Below are positions 22,885 through 30,892 of a DNA stretch of 47,953 nucleotides, one piece after another; within the stretch, counting starts at the first letter, position 1; each line of letters begins with the position of its first letter. The stretch is taken from contig NZ_JAERRG010000050.1 of the NCBI RefSeq assembly GCF_016741935.1, positions 1 through 47,953 on the forward strand, given 5' to 3'. The DNA comes from Streptomyces endocoffeicus (GTDB lineage: Bacteria; Actinomycetota; Actinomycetes; Streptomycetales; Streptomycetaceae). The notes below the pieces were generated by a model. The model was not told the DNA's origin. It made no database searches and saw nothing but the letters and a program-made list of their open reading frames with translations. The translations under genes and the position numbers were made by a program.

Positions 22885-23853
22885 ATGCGCGCACTCCTCG
22901 TGGTCAACCCGGCAGCAACCACCACCAGTGCCCGCACCCGGGATGTTCTGTTCCACGCGCTCGCCAGCGATCTGAAGCTGGACGTGGCGACCACGGAGTA
23001 CCGGGGGCACGCCCGCGACCTGGCCCGGCGGGCGGTCGACGGCGGCACTCATGAACTGGTCGTGGCGTTCGGCGGCGACGGCACCGTCAACGAGGTCGTC
23101 AACGGACTGCTGCACCATGGCCCCGCCCCGCAGGAGTTGCCCCGGCTCGCGGTCGTGCCCGGCGGCTCCACCAATGTCTTCGCCCGCGCGCTCGGGCTGC
23201 CCAATGACGCCGTCGAGGCGACCGGCGCCCTGCTGGACGCGTTGCGGGACGGCACCGAGCGCACCGTGGGCCTCGGGCTCGCGGGCGGCACTCCGGGCAC
23301 CCGGGACGAATCGGTCCCGGCCCGCTGGTTCACCTTCTGCGCCGGGCTCGGCTTCGACGCGAGCGTCATCGGCCGGGTCGAGCAGCAGCGCGAGCGCGGC
23401 AAGCGGTCCACCCACGCGCTCTACATACGGCAGATGGTGCGGCAGTTCATGGGGGAGCCGCACCGGCGGCAGGGCACCATCACCATCGGGCGGCCGGGTG
23501 AGGACCCGATCGAGGAGCTGGCGCTGTCGATAGTCTGCAACACCTCCCCGTGGACCTTTCTGGGCAACCGCCCGGTCTACGCGGCGCCCCAGGCGTCCTT
23601 CGACACCGCCCTCGACGTGCTGGGACTCGCCAAGCTATCGGCGCCGGCGGTGACCCGCTACGCGACCCAGCTGCTGATGTCGACACCCGAGCGCGGGCCT
23701 CGCGGCAAGCATGTGGTAGCGCTTCACGATCTGACGGACTTCACCTTGCAATCCCAGGCGCCACTGCCGTTCCAGATGGACGGTGACCATCTGGGACTGC
23801 GTACGAGCGTGACGTTCACAGGCGTACGCCGTGCACTGCGTGTGATTGTGTGA
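22885..23853 (+). CDS. Diacylglycerol/lipid kinase family protein
   Basis: A 322-residue ATP-dependent lipid kinase of the DAGK-catalytic family. ALLVVNPAATTTSART begins the fold (residues 3-18), ELVVAFGGDGTVNEVVNGLL is the nucleotide-binding GGDGT motif, VVPGGSTNVFARALGL follows, and the C-terminal beta domain holds SIVCNTSPWTFLGNRPVY and PFQMDGDHLG. It likely phosphorylates diacylglycerol or a related lipid at the membrane. ATG 22885 is preferred; a TAGGCT -10 box 9 bases before it suggests a leaderless or very short leader transcript. Confidence 0.9.
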   Translation: MRALLVVNPAATTTSARTRDVLFHALASDLKLDVATTEYRGHARDLARRAVDGGTHELVVAFGGDGTVNEVVNGLLHHGPAPQELPRLAVVPGGSTNVFARALGLPNDAVEATGALLDALRDGTERTVGLGLAGGTPGTRDESVPARWFTFCAGLGFDASVIGRVEQQRERGKRSTHALYIRQMVRQFMGEPHRRQGTITIGRPGEDPIEELALSIVCNTSPWTFLGNRPVYAAPQASFDTALDVLGLAKLSAPAVTRYATQLLMSTPERGPRGKHVVALHDLTDFTLQSQAPLPFQMDGDHLGLRTSVTFTGVRRALRVIV

Positions 23854-24172
23854 GTGAGACCGCAAAAAGTCCTTCTAGTCGAACGTTTACCCTGGACTCC
23901 ACCCACCGGAAGTACGGCTGTGACCGAGCCGACACCAAGGAATCAAAAAAAACTTTCCGGAAGGGGTTGTATCCGTCGCCGAGGTTTGCGAGTCTCTTCT
24001 TGGCGATCGGGACGGCCTTCTGAAAGGCCCCCTTGAGAGCCCGAACCCCCTCCTCATTCCACAGGACCGCACCAGCCCCAACTGGTTTGGCTGCCCTACG
24101 TTTGCGGGGGGATTCGTGAAAGCGTTCACATTCACAAGCAACGAGCCCGCAATACGAGGAGATGGAGCAGCC
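23854..24172 (+). promoter_or_regulatory. Long upstream region of wblE
   Basis: These 319 bases hold no supported gene. Features: an unusual A8 tract at 23945-23952, and a palindrome GTGAAAGCGTTCAC (24116-24129) about 45 bases before the wblE start. Position and conservation of such long leaders before wbl genes suggest the wblE promoters lie here. Confidence 0.4.
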
Positions 24173-24430
24173 ATGGACTGGCGTCACAACGCCGTTTGCC
24201 GCGAGGAAGACCCCGAGCTGTTCTTCCCCATCGGCAACACCGGTCCTGCGCTGCTGCAGATCGAGGAAGCCAAGGCCGTCTGCCGCCGCTGCCCCGTCAT
24301 GGAGCAGTGCCTGCAGTGGGCGCTTGAGTCCGGCCAGGACTCCGGCGTCTGGGGTGGAATGAGCGAAGACGAGCGCCGCGCCATGAAGCGCCGTGCCGCT
24401 CGCAACCGGGCACGCAACGCCAGCGCCTGA
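24173..24430 (+). CDS. wblE: WhiB-like iron-sulfur transcription factor WblE
   Basis: An 85-residue WhiB-family protein. Four cluster-binding cysteines in the canonical spacing (Cys9, Cys37, Cys40, Cys46: AVCREED, AVCRRCPVMEQC), the GVWGG turn at about residues 58-62, and a basic C-terminal tail (RRAMKRRAARNRARNA) for DNA contact. WhiB proteins hold an O2/NO-sensitive [4Fe-4S] cluster and bind region 4 of the principal sigma factor. Length and sequence fit WblE, the orthologue of mycobacterial WhiB1, and the neighbour across the terminator is pdtaS, as in Mycobacterium. ATG 24173 has GATGGAG 6 bases upstream. Confidence 0.93.
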   Translation: MDWRHNAVCREEDPELFFPIGNTGPALLQIEEAKAVCRRCPVMEQCLQWALESGQDSGVWGGMSEDERRAMKRRAARNRARNASA

Positions 24431-24498
24431 AGCCCGGCACCCCGTGGCCCCCGAGCCGCAGCGCGTAGTAACCCCCATGCGCACAGCATCATGAGCTT

Positions 24499-24529
24499 TG
24501 AGCCCCGGACCAGATGGGTCCGGGGCTCA
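24499..24529 (+). terminator. wblE terminator
   Basis: TGAGCCCCGGACC and GGTCCGGGGCTCA pair perfectly (13 bp) around AGATG, followed by GTGCTTTCC. It probably also serves the convergent pdtaS transcript. Confidence 0.88.
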
Positions 24530-24537
24530 GTGCTTTC

Positions 24538-24617
24538 CGATAACAGGTGCTTCCCGGTAACAGGGGCTTTCCGGTAACAGGTTGCTCTCGGATCCGGTAA
24601 CAGATTGCTCTCGGACT
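24538..24617. repeat. Degenerate CCGGTAACAG tandem repeat
   Basis: Four units beginning CCGATAACAGG or CCGGTAACAGN, first with a 17-bp period (two units), then with a 23-bp period because CTCTCGGAT/CTCTCGGAC is inserted (two units). It lies between the wblE terminator and the pdtaS 3' end. Confidence 0.75.
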
Positions 24618-24627
24618 CGCAACGCGC

Positions 24628-26106
24628 TCAGTGCTTCTCCGCACCCACCGGGAAGTCCAGCATCACCCGGGTGCCGCGCTCCGGGGCGGGCACCATGTCG
24701 AACGTCCCGCCCAGCTCGCCCTCCACCAGGGTGCGGACGATCTGAAGCCCCAGGTTTCCGGCCCGCTGGGGGTCGAACCCCTCCGGCAGCCCGCGCCCGT
24801 CGTCCTGGACGACCACCACCAGCCGGCTCTCGTCACCGCTGCCCTCGCGCACCGCCGAGACCTCGACCGTGCCCTGCTCCCCCGGTCCGAAGCCGTGCTC
24901 CAGCGCGTTCTGCAACACCTCGGTGAGGACCATGGACAGGGGGGTGGCCACTTCGGCGTCCAGGATGCCGAACCGCCCGGTGCGGCGGCCGGTCACCTTG
25001 CCGGGCGATATCTCGGCCACCATCGCCAGCACCCGGTCGGCTATGTCGTCGAACTGGACCTGCTCGTCGAGGTTCTGCGAGAGCGTCTCGTGGACGATCG
25101 CGATCGAGCCGACCCTGCGCACCGCCTCGTTGAGCGCCTCCCGCCCCTGCTCCGAGTCCATGCGGCGGGCCTGGAGCCGCAACAGGGCCGCCACCGTCTG
25201 GAGGTTGTTCTTCACCCGGTGGTGGATCTCCCGGATGGTGGCGTCCTTGGTGATCAACTCGCGCTCGCGGCGGCGCAGTTCCGTGACGTCCCGCAGCAGC
25301 ACCAGCGAGCCGATGTGCAGCCCCTTGGGCTTGAGCGGAATGGCCCGCAGCTGGATGACCCCGTCGCCGCCCTCGACCTCGAACTCCCGGGGCGCCCAGC
25401 CGCTGGCCAGTTTGACCAGCGCCTCGTCCACCGGGCCGCGCACCGGGGCGAGTTCGGCGGTGGTCTTGCCCAGGTGGTGGCCGACGAGATCGGCGGCGAG
25501 GCCCAGCCGGTGGTAGGCGGAGAGCGCGTTGGGGCTCGCGTACTGGACCACCCCGTCCGCGTCGAGCCGGATCAGCCCGTCGCCCGCGCGCGGTGAGGCG
25601 TCCATGTCGACCTGCTGGTTGGGGAACGGAAACGATCCCGCGGCGATCATCTGGGCGAGGTCGGACGCGCTCTGGAGGTAGGTGAGCTCCAGCCGGCTGG
25701 GGGTCCGTACGGTCAGCAGATTGGTGTTCCGCGCGATCACGCCGAGGACCCGGCTCTCCCGCCGGACCGGGATGGACTCCACCCGGACCGGCACCTCCTC
25801 GCGCCACTCGGGGTCCCCCTCCCGGACGATCCGGCCCTCGTCCAGGGCGGCGTCCAGCATGGGGCGGCGGCCGCGGGGGACGAGATGGCCGACCATGTCG
25901 TCCTGGTAGGAGGTGGGCCCGGTGTTCGGCCGCATCTGGGCCACGGAGACGTACCGGGTGCCGTCGCTGGTGGGGACCCACAGCACGAGATCGGCGAACG
26001 AGAGGTCGGAGAGCAGTTGCCACTCGGAGACCAGCAGGTGGAGCCACTCGAGATCGGAATCGTCGAGTGCGGTGTGCTGGCGTACGAGGTCGTTCATGGA
26101 GGGCAC
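24628..26106 (-). CDS. pdtaS: PdtaS-type sensor histidine kinase
   Basis: A soluble 492-residue kinase. N-terminal GAF-like sensor domain (residues 5-150; FADLVLWVPTSDGTRYVSVA), PAS domain (about 170-275; GLIRLDADGVVQYASPNALS), then the HisKA_2 phosphoacceptor EIHHRVKNNLQTVAALLRLQ (likely His296) and a HATPase domain with VLTEVLQNALEHGF, DDGRGLPEGF and GNLGLQIV. It is the apparent orthologue of mycobacterial PdtaS, which phosphorylates the ANTAR RNA-binding regulator PdtaR; no PdtaR gene is in the window. Probably leaderless from GTG 26106, with TAGGCT 6 bases before it. A DasR-like site lies about 60 bases upstream, which is unexpected. Confidence 0.9.
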   Translation of the reverse strand: MPSMNDLVRQHTALDDSDLEWLHLLVSEWQLLSDLSFADLVLWVPTSDGTRYVSVAQMRPNTGPTSYQDDMVGHLVPRGRRPMLDAALDEGRIVREGDPEWREEVPVRVESIPVRRESRVLGVIARNTNLLTVRTPSRLELTYLQSASDLAQMIAAGSFPFPNQQVDMDASPRAGDGLIRLDADGVVQYASPNALSAYHRLGLAADLVGHHLGKTTAELAPVRGPVDEALVKLASGWAPREFEVEGGDGVIQLRAIPLKPKGLHIGSLVLLRDVTELRRRERELITKDATIREIHHRVKNNLQTVAALLRLQARRMDSEQGREALNEAVRRVGSIAIVHETLSQNLDEQVQFDDIADRVLAMVAEISPGKVTGRRTGRFGILDAEVATPLSMVLTEVLQNALEHGFGPGEQGTVEVSAVREGSGDESRLVVVVQDDGRGLPEGFDPQRAGNLGLQIVRTLVEGELGGTFDMVPAPERGTRVMLDFPVGAEKH

Positions 26107-26166
26107 GTTGTGAGCCTACCCTCACCGGTGGATTAGCCTATTCGCGCATAAGCATGGACAGACAGC

Positions 26167-26182
26167 AGTGGTCTAGTCCAGA
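26167..26182. promoter_or_regulatory. dre-like DasR operator upstream of pdtaS
   Basis: AGTGGTCTAGTCCAGA matches the dre consensus ACTGGTCTAGACCAGT at 13 of 16 positions, including the invariant GGTCTAG core. It lies between the 3' end of the SIS gene and the start of pdtaS. Confidence 0.65.
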
Positions 26183-26356
26183 ATATCGAGCACTGCGATC
26201 TTCCGTTCTCCCCGCACAGGAGGGCGGATCGAGGAACCCGGAGCGCTCTGCCCTGACCGCCCGGGAGTCCTCAGGTCGGCCGCTCGGCCGACGCAACTCC
26301 GGGCTGCGGTGCCGGGCGGGTTGAGGGTCCCGCCCTGGCGCCGCGGCCCGCGGGTG

Positions 26357-27427
26357 TCAGCGGGTCTCCGTCACCTTCGCCAGCGCCCGCGGCGCGTCCG
26401 GGTCCTGGCCGCGCGCGATCGTCACCTCGTACGCCAGCATCTGCAGCGGCAGGATCTCCAGGATCGGCTGGACCTCCTCGGCGACGCCGTCCGTCGGCAG
26501 GGCGAACCCCGCCGAGGCCCGCTCCACCTCCGGCGCGCCGCCGATGACCACGAGGTCCGCGCCCCGGCCGCGCAGCCGCTCCAGGACCGGCTGCAGCGCC
26601 TGGCCGCCCTTGCCCTCGGTGACGATGGCGATCACCGGCGAGATGTTGTCGACCATGGCCAGCGGGCCGTGCAGCAGATCGGCGCCGGAGTAGGAGAGCG
26701 CCGGGATGTAGCTGGTCTCCATCAGCTTCAGGGCGGCTTCCTTGGCGGTCGGGTAGCCGTAGCCCCGGGAGGTGAGGACCATCCGCTCGGCGAAGCGGTA
26801 GCGCGCCGCGAGCTGCCGGACCTCGTCCTGGCGGTCGAGGATCTGCTGGGCGAGGTCGGGCAGCACCTTGGCGGCCGCGCCGTCGCCGCCGCGCAGCCCC
26901 TCCACGAAGAGGTAGAGGGCGAGCAGTTCCGCGGTGTAGGTCTTGGTGGCGGGCAGCGCCTTCTCCGGCCCGGCCAGGACGTCGATGTGGAATTCGGAGA
27001 CGGCCGCGAGCGGCGAGTCGGCGTTGTTGGTCACCGCGAGGGTGATCGCACCGGCCGCGCGGGCGGCCTCGGTGGAGGCCACCAGGTCCGGCGAACCGCC
27101 GGACTGGCTGACGGTGATCACCAGGACGTCGGTGAGGTCCGGCTGGGCGCCGTACGCGGTGGTGGTGGACATGGAGGTCAGCCCGCACGGCTTGCCGAGC
27201 AGTACCTCGAGCAGGTACTTGGCGTACAGCGCCGCGTTGTCCGAGGTGCCCCGGGCGGTGAGGAGGACGAAGCGCGGGTTGCGGGCGGCGATCCGCTCCG
27301 CGACCTCGCGGATCCTCGGGGCGCCCTGGTCGAGGATGCGGCGCAGCACGGCGGGCTGCTCGGCCATCTCGCCGGACATGATCCGGCCCGGCTGGTCGCT
27401 GCGCTGGGCCGTCGTCGTGGCGGACAT
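26357..27427 (-). CDS. Double-SIS-domain aminosugar-phosphate enzyme (GlmS-like/NagB-II-like)
   Basis: A 356-residue protein with two sugar-isomerase (SIS) domains like the isomerase half of GlmS, but no glutaminase half. SIS 1: PRFVLLTARGTSDNAALYAK and VITVSQSGGSPDLVA; SIS 2: RMVLTSRGYGYPTAKEAALK and DLLHGPLAMVD; C-terminal VEEVQPILEILPLQMLAYEV as in the GlmS active-site tail. Proteins of this kind deaminate glucosamine-6-phosphate (NagB-II) or isomerise related aminosugar phosphates. Directly downstream of dasD in the same direction (about 56 bases), it fits the step after GlcNAc uptake and deacetylation. ATG 27427 has TGGAGGCACCCAGC upstream. In S. coelicolor I recall an unrelated NagB near this position. 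Confidence 0.85.
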   Translation of the reverse strand: MSATTTAQRSDQPGRIMSGEMAEQPAVLRRILDQGAPRIREVAERIAARNPRFVLLTARGTSDNAALYAKYLLEVLLGKPCGLTSMSTTTAYGAQPDLTDVLVITVSQSGGSPDLVASTEAARAAGAITLAVTNNADSPLAAVSEFHIDVLAGPEKALPATKTYTAELLALYLFVEGLRGGDGAAAKVLPDLAQQILDRQDEVRQLAARYRFAERMVLTSRGYGYPTAKEAALKLMETSYIPALSYSGADLLHGPLAMVDNISPVIAIVTEGKGGQALQPVLERLRGRGADLVVIGGAPEVERASAGFALPTDGVAEEVQPILEILPLQMLAYEVTIARGQDPDAPRALAKVTETR

Positions 27428-27483
27428 GCTGGGTGCCTCCAGGTGGCTGATGTGCCGGGCTGGGCCGAGGGGGCTGAGAAGTG

Positions 27484-29049
27484 TCAGTCCCCGAGGTGGT
27501 CACCGGCGCCGTTGCCGACGATCACTTCCGCGGCCGCCCGTCCACACACCCGGGCGGCGCCGTGGGTCGCGATGTGCAGCGCCCCGGCGGGCGGCGCCTG
27601 GGGCACCCCCATCTCCACGACGACCGTCTCCGGCCGGGCGGTGAGCAGGGCGTCCAGCGCGTCGGCCATCCAGGGGTGGCGGTGGACATCGCGGACCACA
27701 GCGACGATCCTACGGTCCCCCGCGGTGTCGAGCATATTTTCGATCAGGCCGTGGACGCCCAGGGCGTCGGCGTCCTGCCGCCCGTAGGTGGCGGCCCCGG
27801 TGCCGGGGCGCAGCCGGGCCAGTTCGGCGCCGACGCCCCAGGGGGTCTCGTCGCCGACGGCGATGTTGGCCGCCGGGGTGAAGGCGGCCACGTAGGCGGG
27901 TCCGGTGACGGGCTCGTACGAGGACGAGGTCCCGGCCGGGGTGATTCTGAGCGCCCGGCGCGCGGCGGCGAGCCCCACCCCCGCGGCGGGCTCGATGCCG
28001 TGCGCCGCGCGCGGTCCTCCGGAGCGCCGGGTCCACTCCCCCAGGGCGCGCACCCGCGCCGCGGCCTCGGCCAGCCGCTCCTCCGCCAGCCGCCCCTCGA
28101 TGACGGCGGTGACCAGCGCGTCGCGCAGCCGCAGCACGGTGTCCTCGTCGGCGAGTCCGCCGCCCACGCAGATGGCGTCGGCGCCCGCGGCGATCGCCAG
28201 GACGCTGCCGTGCTCGATGCCGTACGCGTCGGCGATGGCCCGCATCTCCATGCCGTCGGTGACGATCATCCCGTCGAAGCCGAGTCCGCCGTCGGCCACC
28301 GGCCGGCGCAGCAGACCGTGCAGCGCGGCGGGGCTGAGGGTGGCGGGCAGGTCGGGGTCGAGCACGGGCAGCAGGATGTGCGCGCTCATCACGGCCTTGG
28401 TCCCGGCGGCGACGGCGGCGCGGAAGGGCACCAGCTCGCGGGCGGTCAGGGTGTCCAGACCGGCGTCGATGCGCGGCAGCGCGTGGTGGGAGTCGACGGC
28501 GGTGTCGCCGTGGCCCGGGAAGTGCTTGGTGCAGGCGGCCACCCCGGCGCCCTGGAGGCCCTCGATGTACGCGGCGGTGTGCCGTGCGACGAGCCCCGGT
28601 TCGGCGCCGAAGGAGCGCACGCCGATGACCGGGTTGTCGGGGTTGGAGTTGACGTCGGCCGAGGGCGCCCAGTTGAGGTTGACGCCGCATTCGGCGAGGC
28701 GGCGGCCCAGCTCGCGGGCGACGGCGCGGGTCAGCTCCGGGTCGTCGACGGCGCCGAGCGCCAGGTTGCCGGGGAAGGAGGAGCCGGTGCGCACCTCCAG
28801 CCGGGTGACGTCGCCGCCCTCCTCGTCGATCGCCACCAGGACATCGGCACGCTCGGCGCGCAGCTGGGCGGTGAGGGCGGCCAGCTGCTCGGGGGTGGCG
28901 ATGTTCCGGCCGAACAGGCCGACGGAGGCGAGCCCCTCACCGAGCCGCCGCAGCACCCAGTCGGGGGCGGTGGTTCCGGTGAAGCCGGGCTGGAGAACGG
29001 TCAGAGCGTCACGGGTCAGGGTGGCCGAGTCGTGTGCGAGGGTCGTCAT
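27484..29049 (-). CDS. dasD: GH3 beta-N-acetylglucosaminidase (DasD/NagZ type)
   Basis: A 521-residue family 3 glycosidase without signal peptide, so cytoplasmic. Diagnostic: ADVLVAIDEEGGDVTRLE, GVNLNWAPSADVNSNPDNPV, the NagZ-type loop ACTKHFPGHGDTAVDSHHAL containing the Asp/His acid-base dyad, and MIVTDGMEMRAIA with the nucleophile Asp. The last 170 residues form an extra domain typical of actinobacterial members. Next to dasABC it should split imported N,N'-diacetylchitobiose into GlcNAc. It starts 9 bases after the dasC stop, in the same operon direction. The symbol follows the S. coelicolor gene from memory. Confidence 0.88.
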   Translation of the reverse strand: MTTLAHDSATLTRDALTVLQPGFTGTTAPDWVLRRLGEGLASVGLFGRNIATPEQLAALTAQLRAERADVLVAIDEEGGDVTRLEVRTGSSFPGNLALGAVDDPELTRAVARELGRRLAECGVNLNWAPSADVNSNPDNPVIGVRSFGAEPGLVARHTAAYIEGLQGAGVAACTKHFPGHGDTAVDSHHALPRIDAGLDTLTARELVPFRAAVAAGTKAVMSAHILLPVLDPDLPATLSPAALHGLLRRPVADGGLGFDGMIVTDGMEMRAIADAYGIEHGSVLAIAAGADAICVGGGLADEDTVLRLRDALVTAVIEGRLAEERLAEAAARVRALGEWTRRSGGPRAAHGIEPAAGVGLAAARRALRITPAGTSSSYEPVTGPAYVAAFTPAANIAVGDETPWGVGAELARLRPGTGAATYGRQDADALGVHGLIENMLDTAGDRRIVAVVRDVHRHPWMADALDALLTARPETVVVEMGVPQAPPAGALHIATHGAARVCGRAAAEVIVGNGAGDHLGD

Positions 29050-29058
29050 AAACCGGGA

Positions 29059-29889
29059 TCATCCCTTCACAGCGCCGGAAGTGAGCCCACCGACCGCCTT
29101 GCGTTGCAGAAACAGGAACAGGACCAGGATCGGGATGGCGAACAGCGACGCTGCCGCCATGGTGGCACCCCAGTCGTCGCCGAAGGCGGTCTGGAAGCTG
29201 GACAGCCACAGCGGAAGCGTCTGGGCGCCCGGATCCTTGTTCAGGATGAGCACGAGCGGGAATTCGTTCCAGGCCGTGATGAAGCCGAAGAGCGAGGTGG
29301 CCATCAGGCCGGGGGCGAGCAGCGGGAAGATCACCCGGATGAACGCCTGCGGACGGGTGCAGCCGTCGACCATCGCCGACTCCTCCAGCTCCTTGGGGAT
29401 CGCGGCCACGTAGGCGCGGAGCGTGAGGATGGTGAAGGGCAGCACCATGACCATGTAGAACAGGGTGAGCGGAAGCAGGCTGTTCAGCATGTCGCCGTCG
29501 CGCACCAGCATGTAGATGGCGATGACCAGGACCTCCCAGGGCGCCATCTGCGCGATCATGAAGGTCAGCAGGAAGCCGCGCCGCCCCTTGAACCGCATCC
29601 GGGCGAGGGCGAACGACGCGAGCAGCGCGATCAGCAGGGAGAGGCCGACCGCCGAGAGGGTGACGGTGAGCGAGTTGCCCACCAGGGTCCAGAAGTTCTC
29701 CGCGTCCACGGCCTTCTGGAAGTGTTCGAGGGTGGCTCCGGTCGGGAACCACACCGGGTCCTCGGAGATGATGTCCGAGGTCGGCTTGAGGGCCGTGGTG
29801 AACATCCAGTAGACGGGGAACGCGAAGCCGATGAAGAGCACGACGGCGGTCGCGTTGGGCCACAGCCGGGCGAGCGGCGAGCGCTTCAC
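29059..29889 (-). CDS. dasC: Chitobiose ABC transporter permease DasC
   Basis: A 276-residue inner permease of the MalG type with six transmembrane segments (first AVVLFIGFAFPVYWMFTTAL) and the EAA loop ELEESAMVDGCTRPQAFIRV, which contacts the ATPase. GTG 29889 overlaps the dasB stop (GTGA), so translation is coupled. With DasB it forms the channel for chitobiose taken from DasA; the ATPase is presumably the shared MsiK, as no ATPase gene is in this operon. Confidence 0.93.
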   Translation of the reverse strand: MKRSPLARLWPNATAVVLFIGFAFPVYWMFTTALKPTSDIISEDPVWFPTGATLEHFQKAVDAENFWTLVGNSLTVTLSAVGLSLLIALLASFALARMRFKGRRGFLLTFMIAQMAPWEVLVIAIYMLVRDGDMLNSLLPLTLFYMVMVLPFTILTLRAYVAAIPKELEESAMVDGCTRPQAFIRVIFPLLAPGLMATSLFGFITAWNEFPLVLILNKDPGAQTLPLWLSSFQTAFGDDWGATMAAASLFAIPILVLFLFLQRKAVGGLTSGAVKG

Positions 29890-30887
29890 AGCTCGTCCTC
29901 CTCTTGCCTGAGCACGATCCGGAGGTAGTAGGAGGTCAGCGCCAGCAGGACCACGATGGTCAGCACCGAGATCGCGGCGCCCATGCCGTAGTGCTGGTTG
30001 CCCACGCCCTCGACGAAGGCGTAGACGGGGAGGGTCTCGGTGAGCCGGTCGGGGCCGCCTTCGTTGATCGCGAAGACCTGGGCGAACGCCTTGAAGACCC
30101 AGATGACTTCGAGGAACGTCGTGGCCAGCAGGAACGGCTTGAGGAAGGGGAAGGTCACCGAGGTGAAGCTCTTCCAGCCGCCGGCGCCGTCGAGCGCGGC
30201 CGCCTCGTAGAGCTCGCCGGGGATGGTGGTGGTCGCGGCGTAGAGGTTGATCGCCACGAAGGGGATCGACCCCCAGACGATCAGCACGGTGATGACGAAG
30301 AAGGTGGAGAACTGGCCGCCGGTCCAGTTGTAGTGCGCCATGGAGTGCCAGCCGAGCGCGTCCAGGACCCAGTTGACCACCCCGAAGCGGGTGGCGAAGA
30401 GCCACTGGAAGACGGTGGTGGCGGCGATGGTCGGCATGGCCCAGGCCAGCACAAGACCGACCGAGAGCAGCAGCCGCATCTTGCTGCCGAGGCGGGCCAG
30501 CAGCAGTCCGACCAGGGTGCCGAGCAGCATGATCAGCACCACGTTGACGGCGGTGAAGATCACCGACCGCAGGGTGACCCGCCAGAAGTCCTCGCTGGTC
30601 AGCGCCTCGCGGTAGTTGTCGACCCCGTTCCACTCGGTGAGGTGCTGGATCAGCTGCCGCATATTGAGGTTCTGGAACGACAGCAGGCCGTCCTTGACCA
30701 GCGGCCAGCCCAGCAGCAGCGCGGTCGCCGCCAGCGCGGGCAGCAGCAGGAGGTACGGGGCGGCGCCGGTCAGCCGTGCGCGCCCGGCGGCGCCCGGGGC
30801 CGGGCGGCGGGGGCCCGGCGGCGCCCCGTCCCGGCGGACCCCGGCCACCGCCGGGCCGGGGTCCTGGCGTTCGGTCGCTACGGCCAT
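29886..30887 (-). CDS. dasB: Chitobiose ABC transporter permease DasB
   Basis: A 333-residue MalF-type permease. A Pro/Arg-rich cytoplasmic leader (residues 1-38) is followed by six transmembrane segments (APYLLLLPALAATALLLGWP first) and an EAA loop (GELYEAAALDGAGGWKSFTS). ATG 30887 has AGGAG 11 bases upstream; an alternative TTG 30896 overlaps the dasA stop but is too close to the Shine-Dalgarno. Second gene of the dasABC unit and overlapping dasC by 4 bases. Confidence 0.93.
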   Translation of the reverse strand: MAVATERQDPGPAVAGVRRDGAPPGPRRPAPGAAGRARLTGAAPYLLLLPALAATALLLGWPLVKDGLLSFQNLNMRQLIQHLTEWNGVDNYREALTSEDFWRVTLRSVIFTAVNVVLIMLLGTLVGLLLARLGSKMRLLLSVGLVLAWAMPTIAATTVFQWLFATRFGVVNWVLDALGWHSMAHYNWTGGQFSTFFVITVLIVWGSIPFVAINLYAATTTIPGELYEAAALDGAGGWKSFTSVTFPFLKPFLLATTFLEVIWVFKAFAQVFAINEGGPDRLTETLPVYAFVEGVGNQHYGMGAAISVLTIVVLLALTSYYLRIVLRQEEDEL

Positions 30888-30892
30888 CGGGC

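Noticed and set aside
23939..23968. Possible SigR promoter before wblE (GGAAT ... GTT)
   Set aside because: The spacing is 22 bases, too long for the SigR consensus of about 18.
27481..29928. Long plus-strand open frame opposite dasD and dasC
   Set aside because: Glu/Gly/Arg/Val-rich composition typical of antisense frames in high-GC DNA; the minus-strand genes have clear family motifs.
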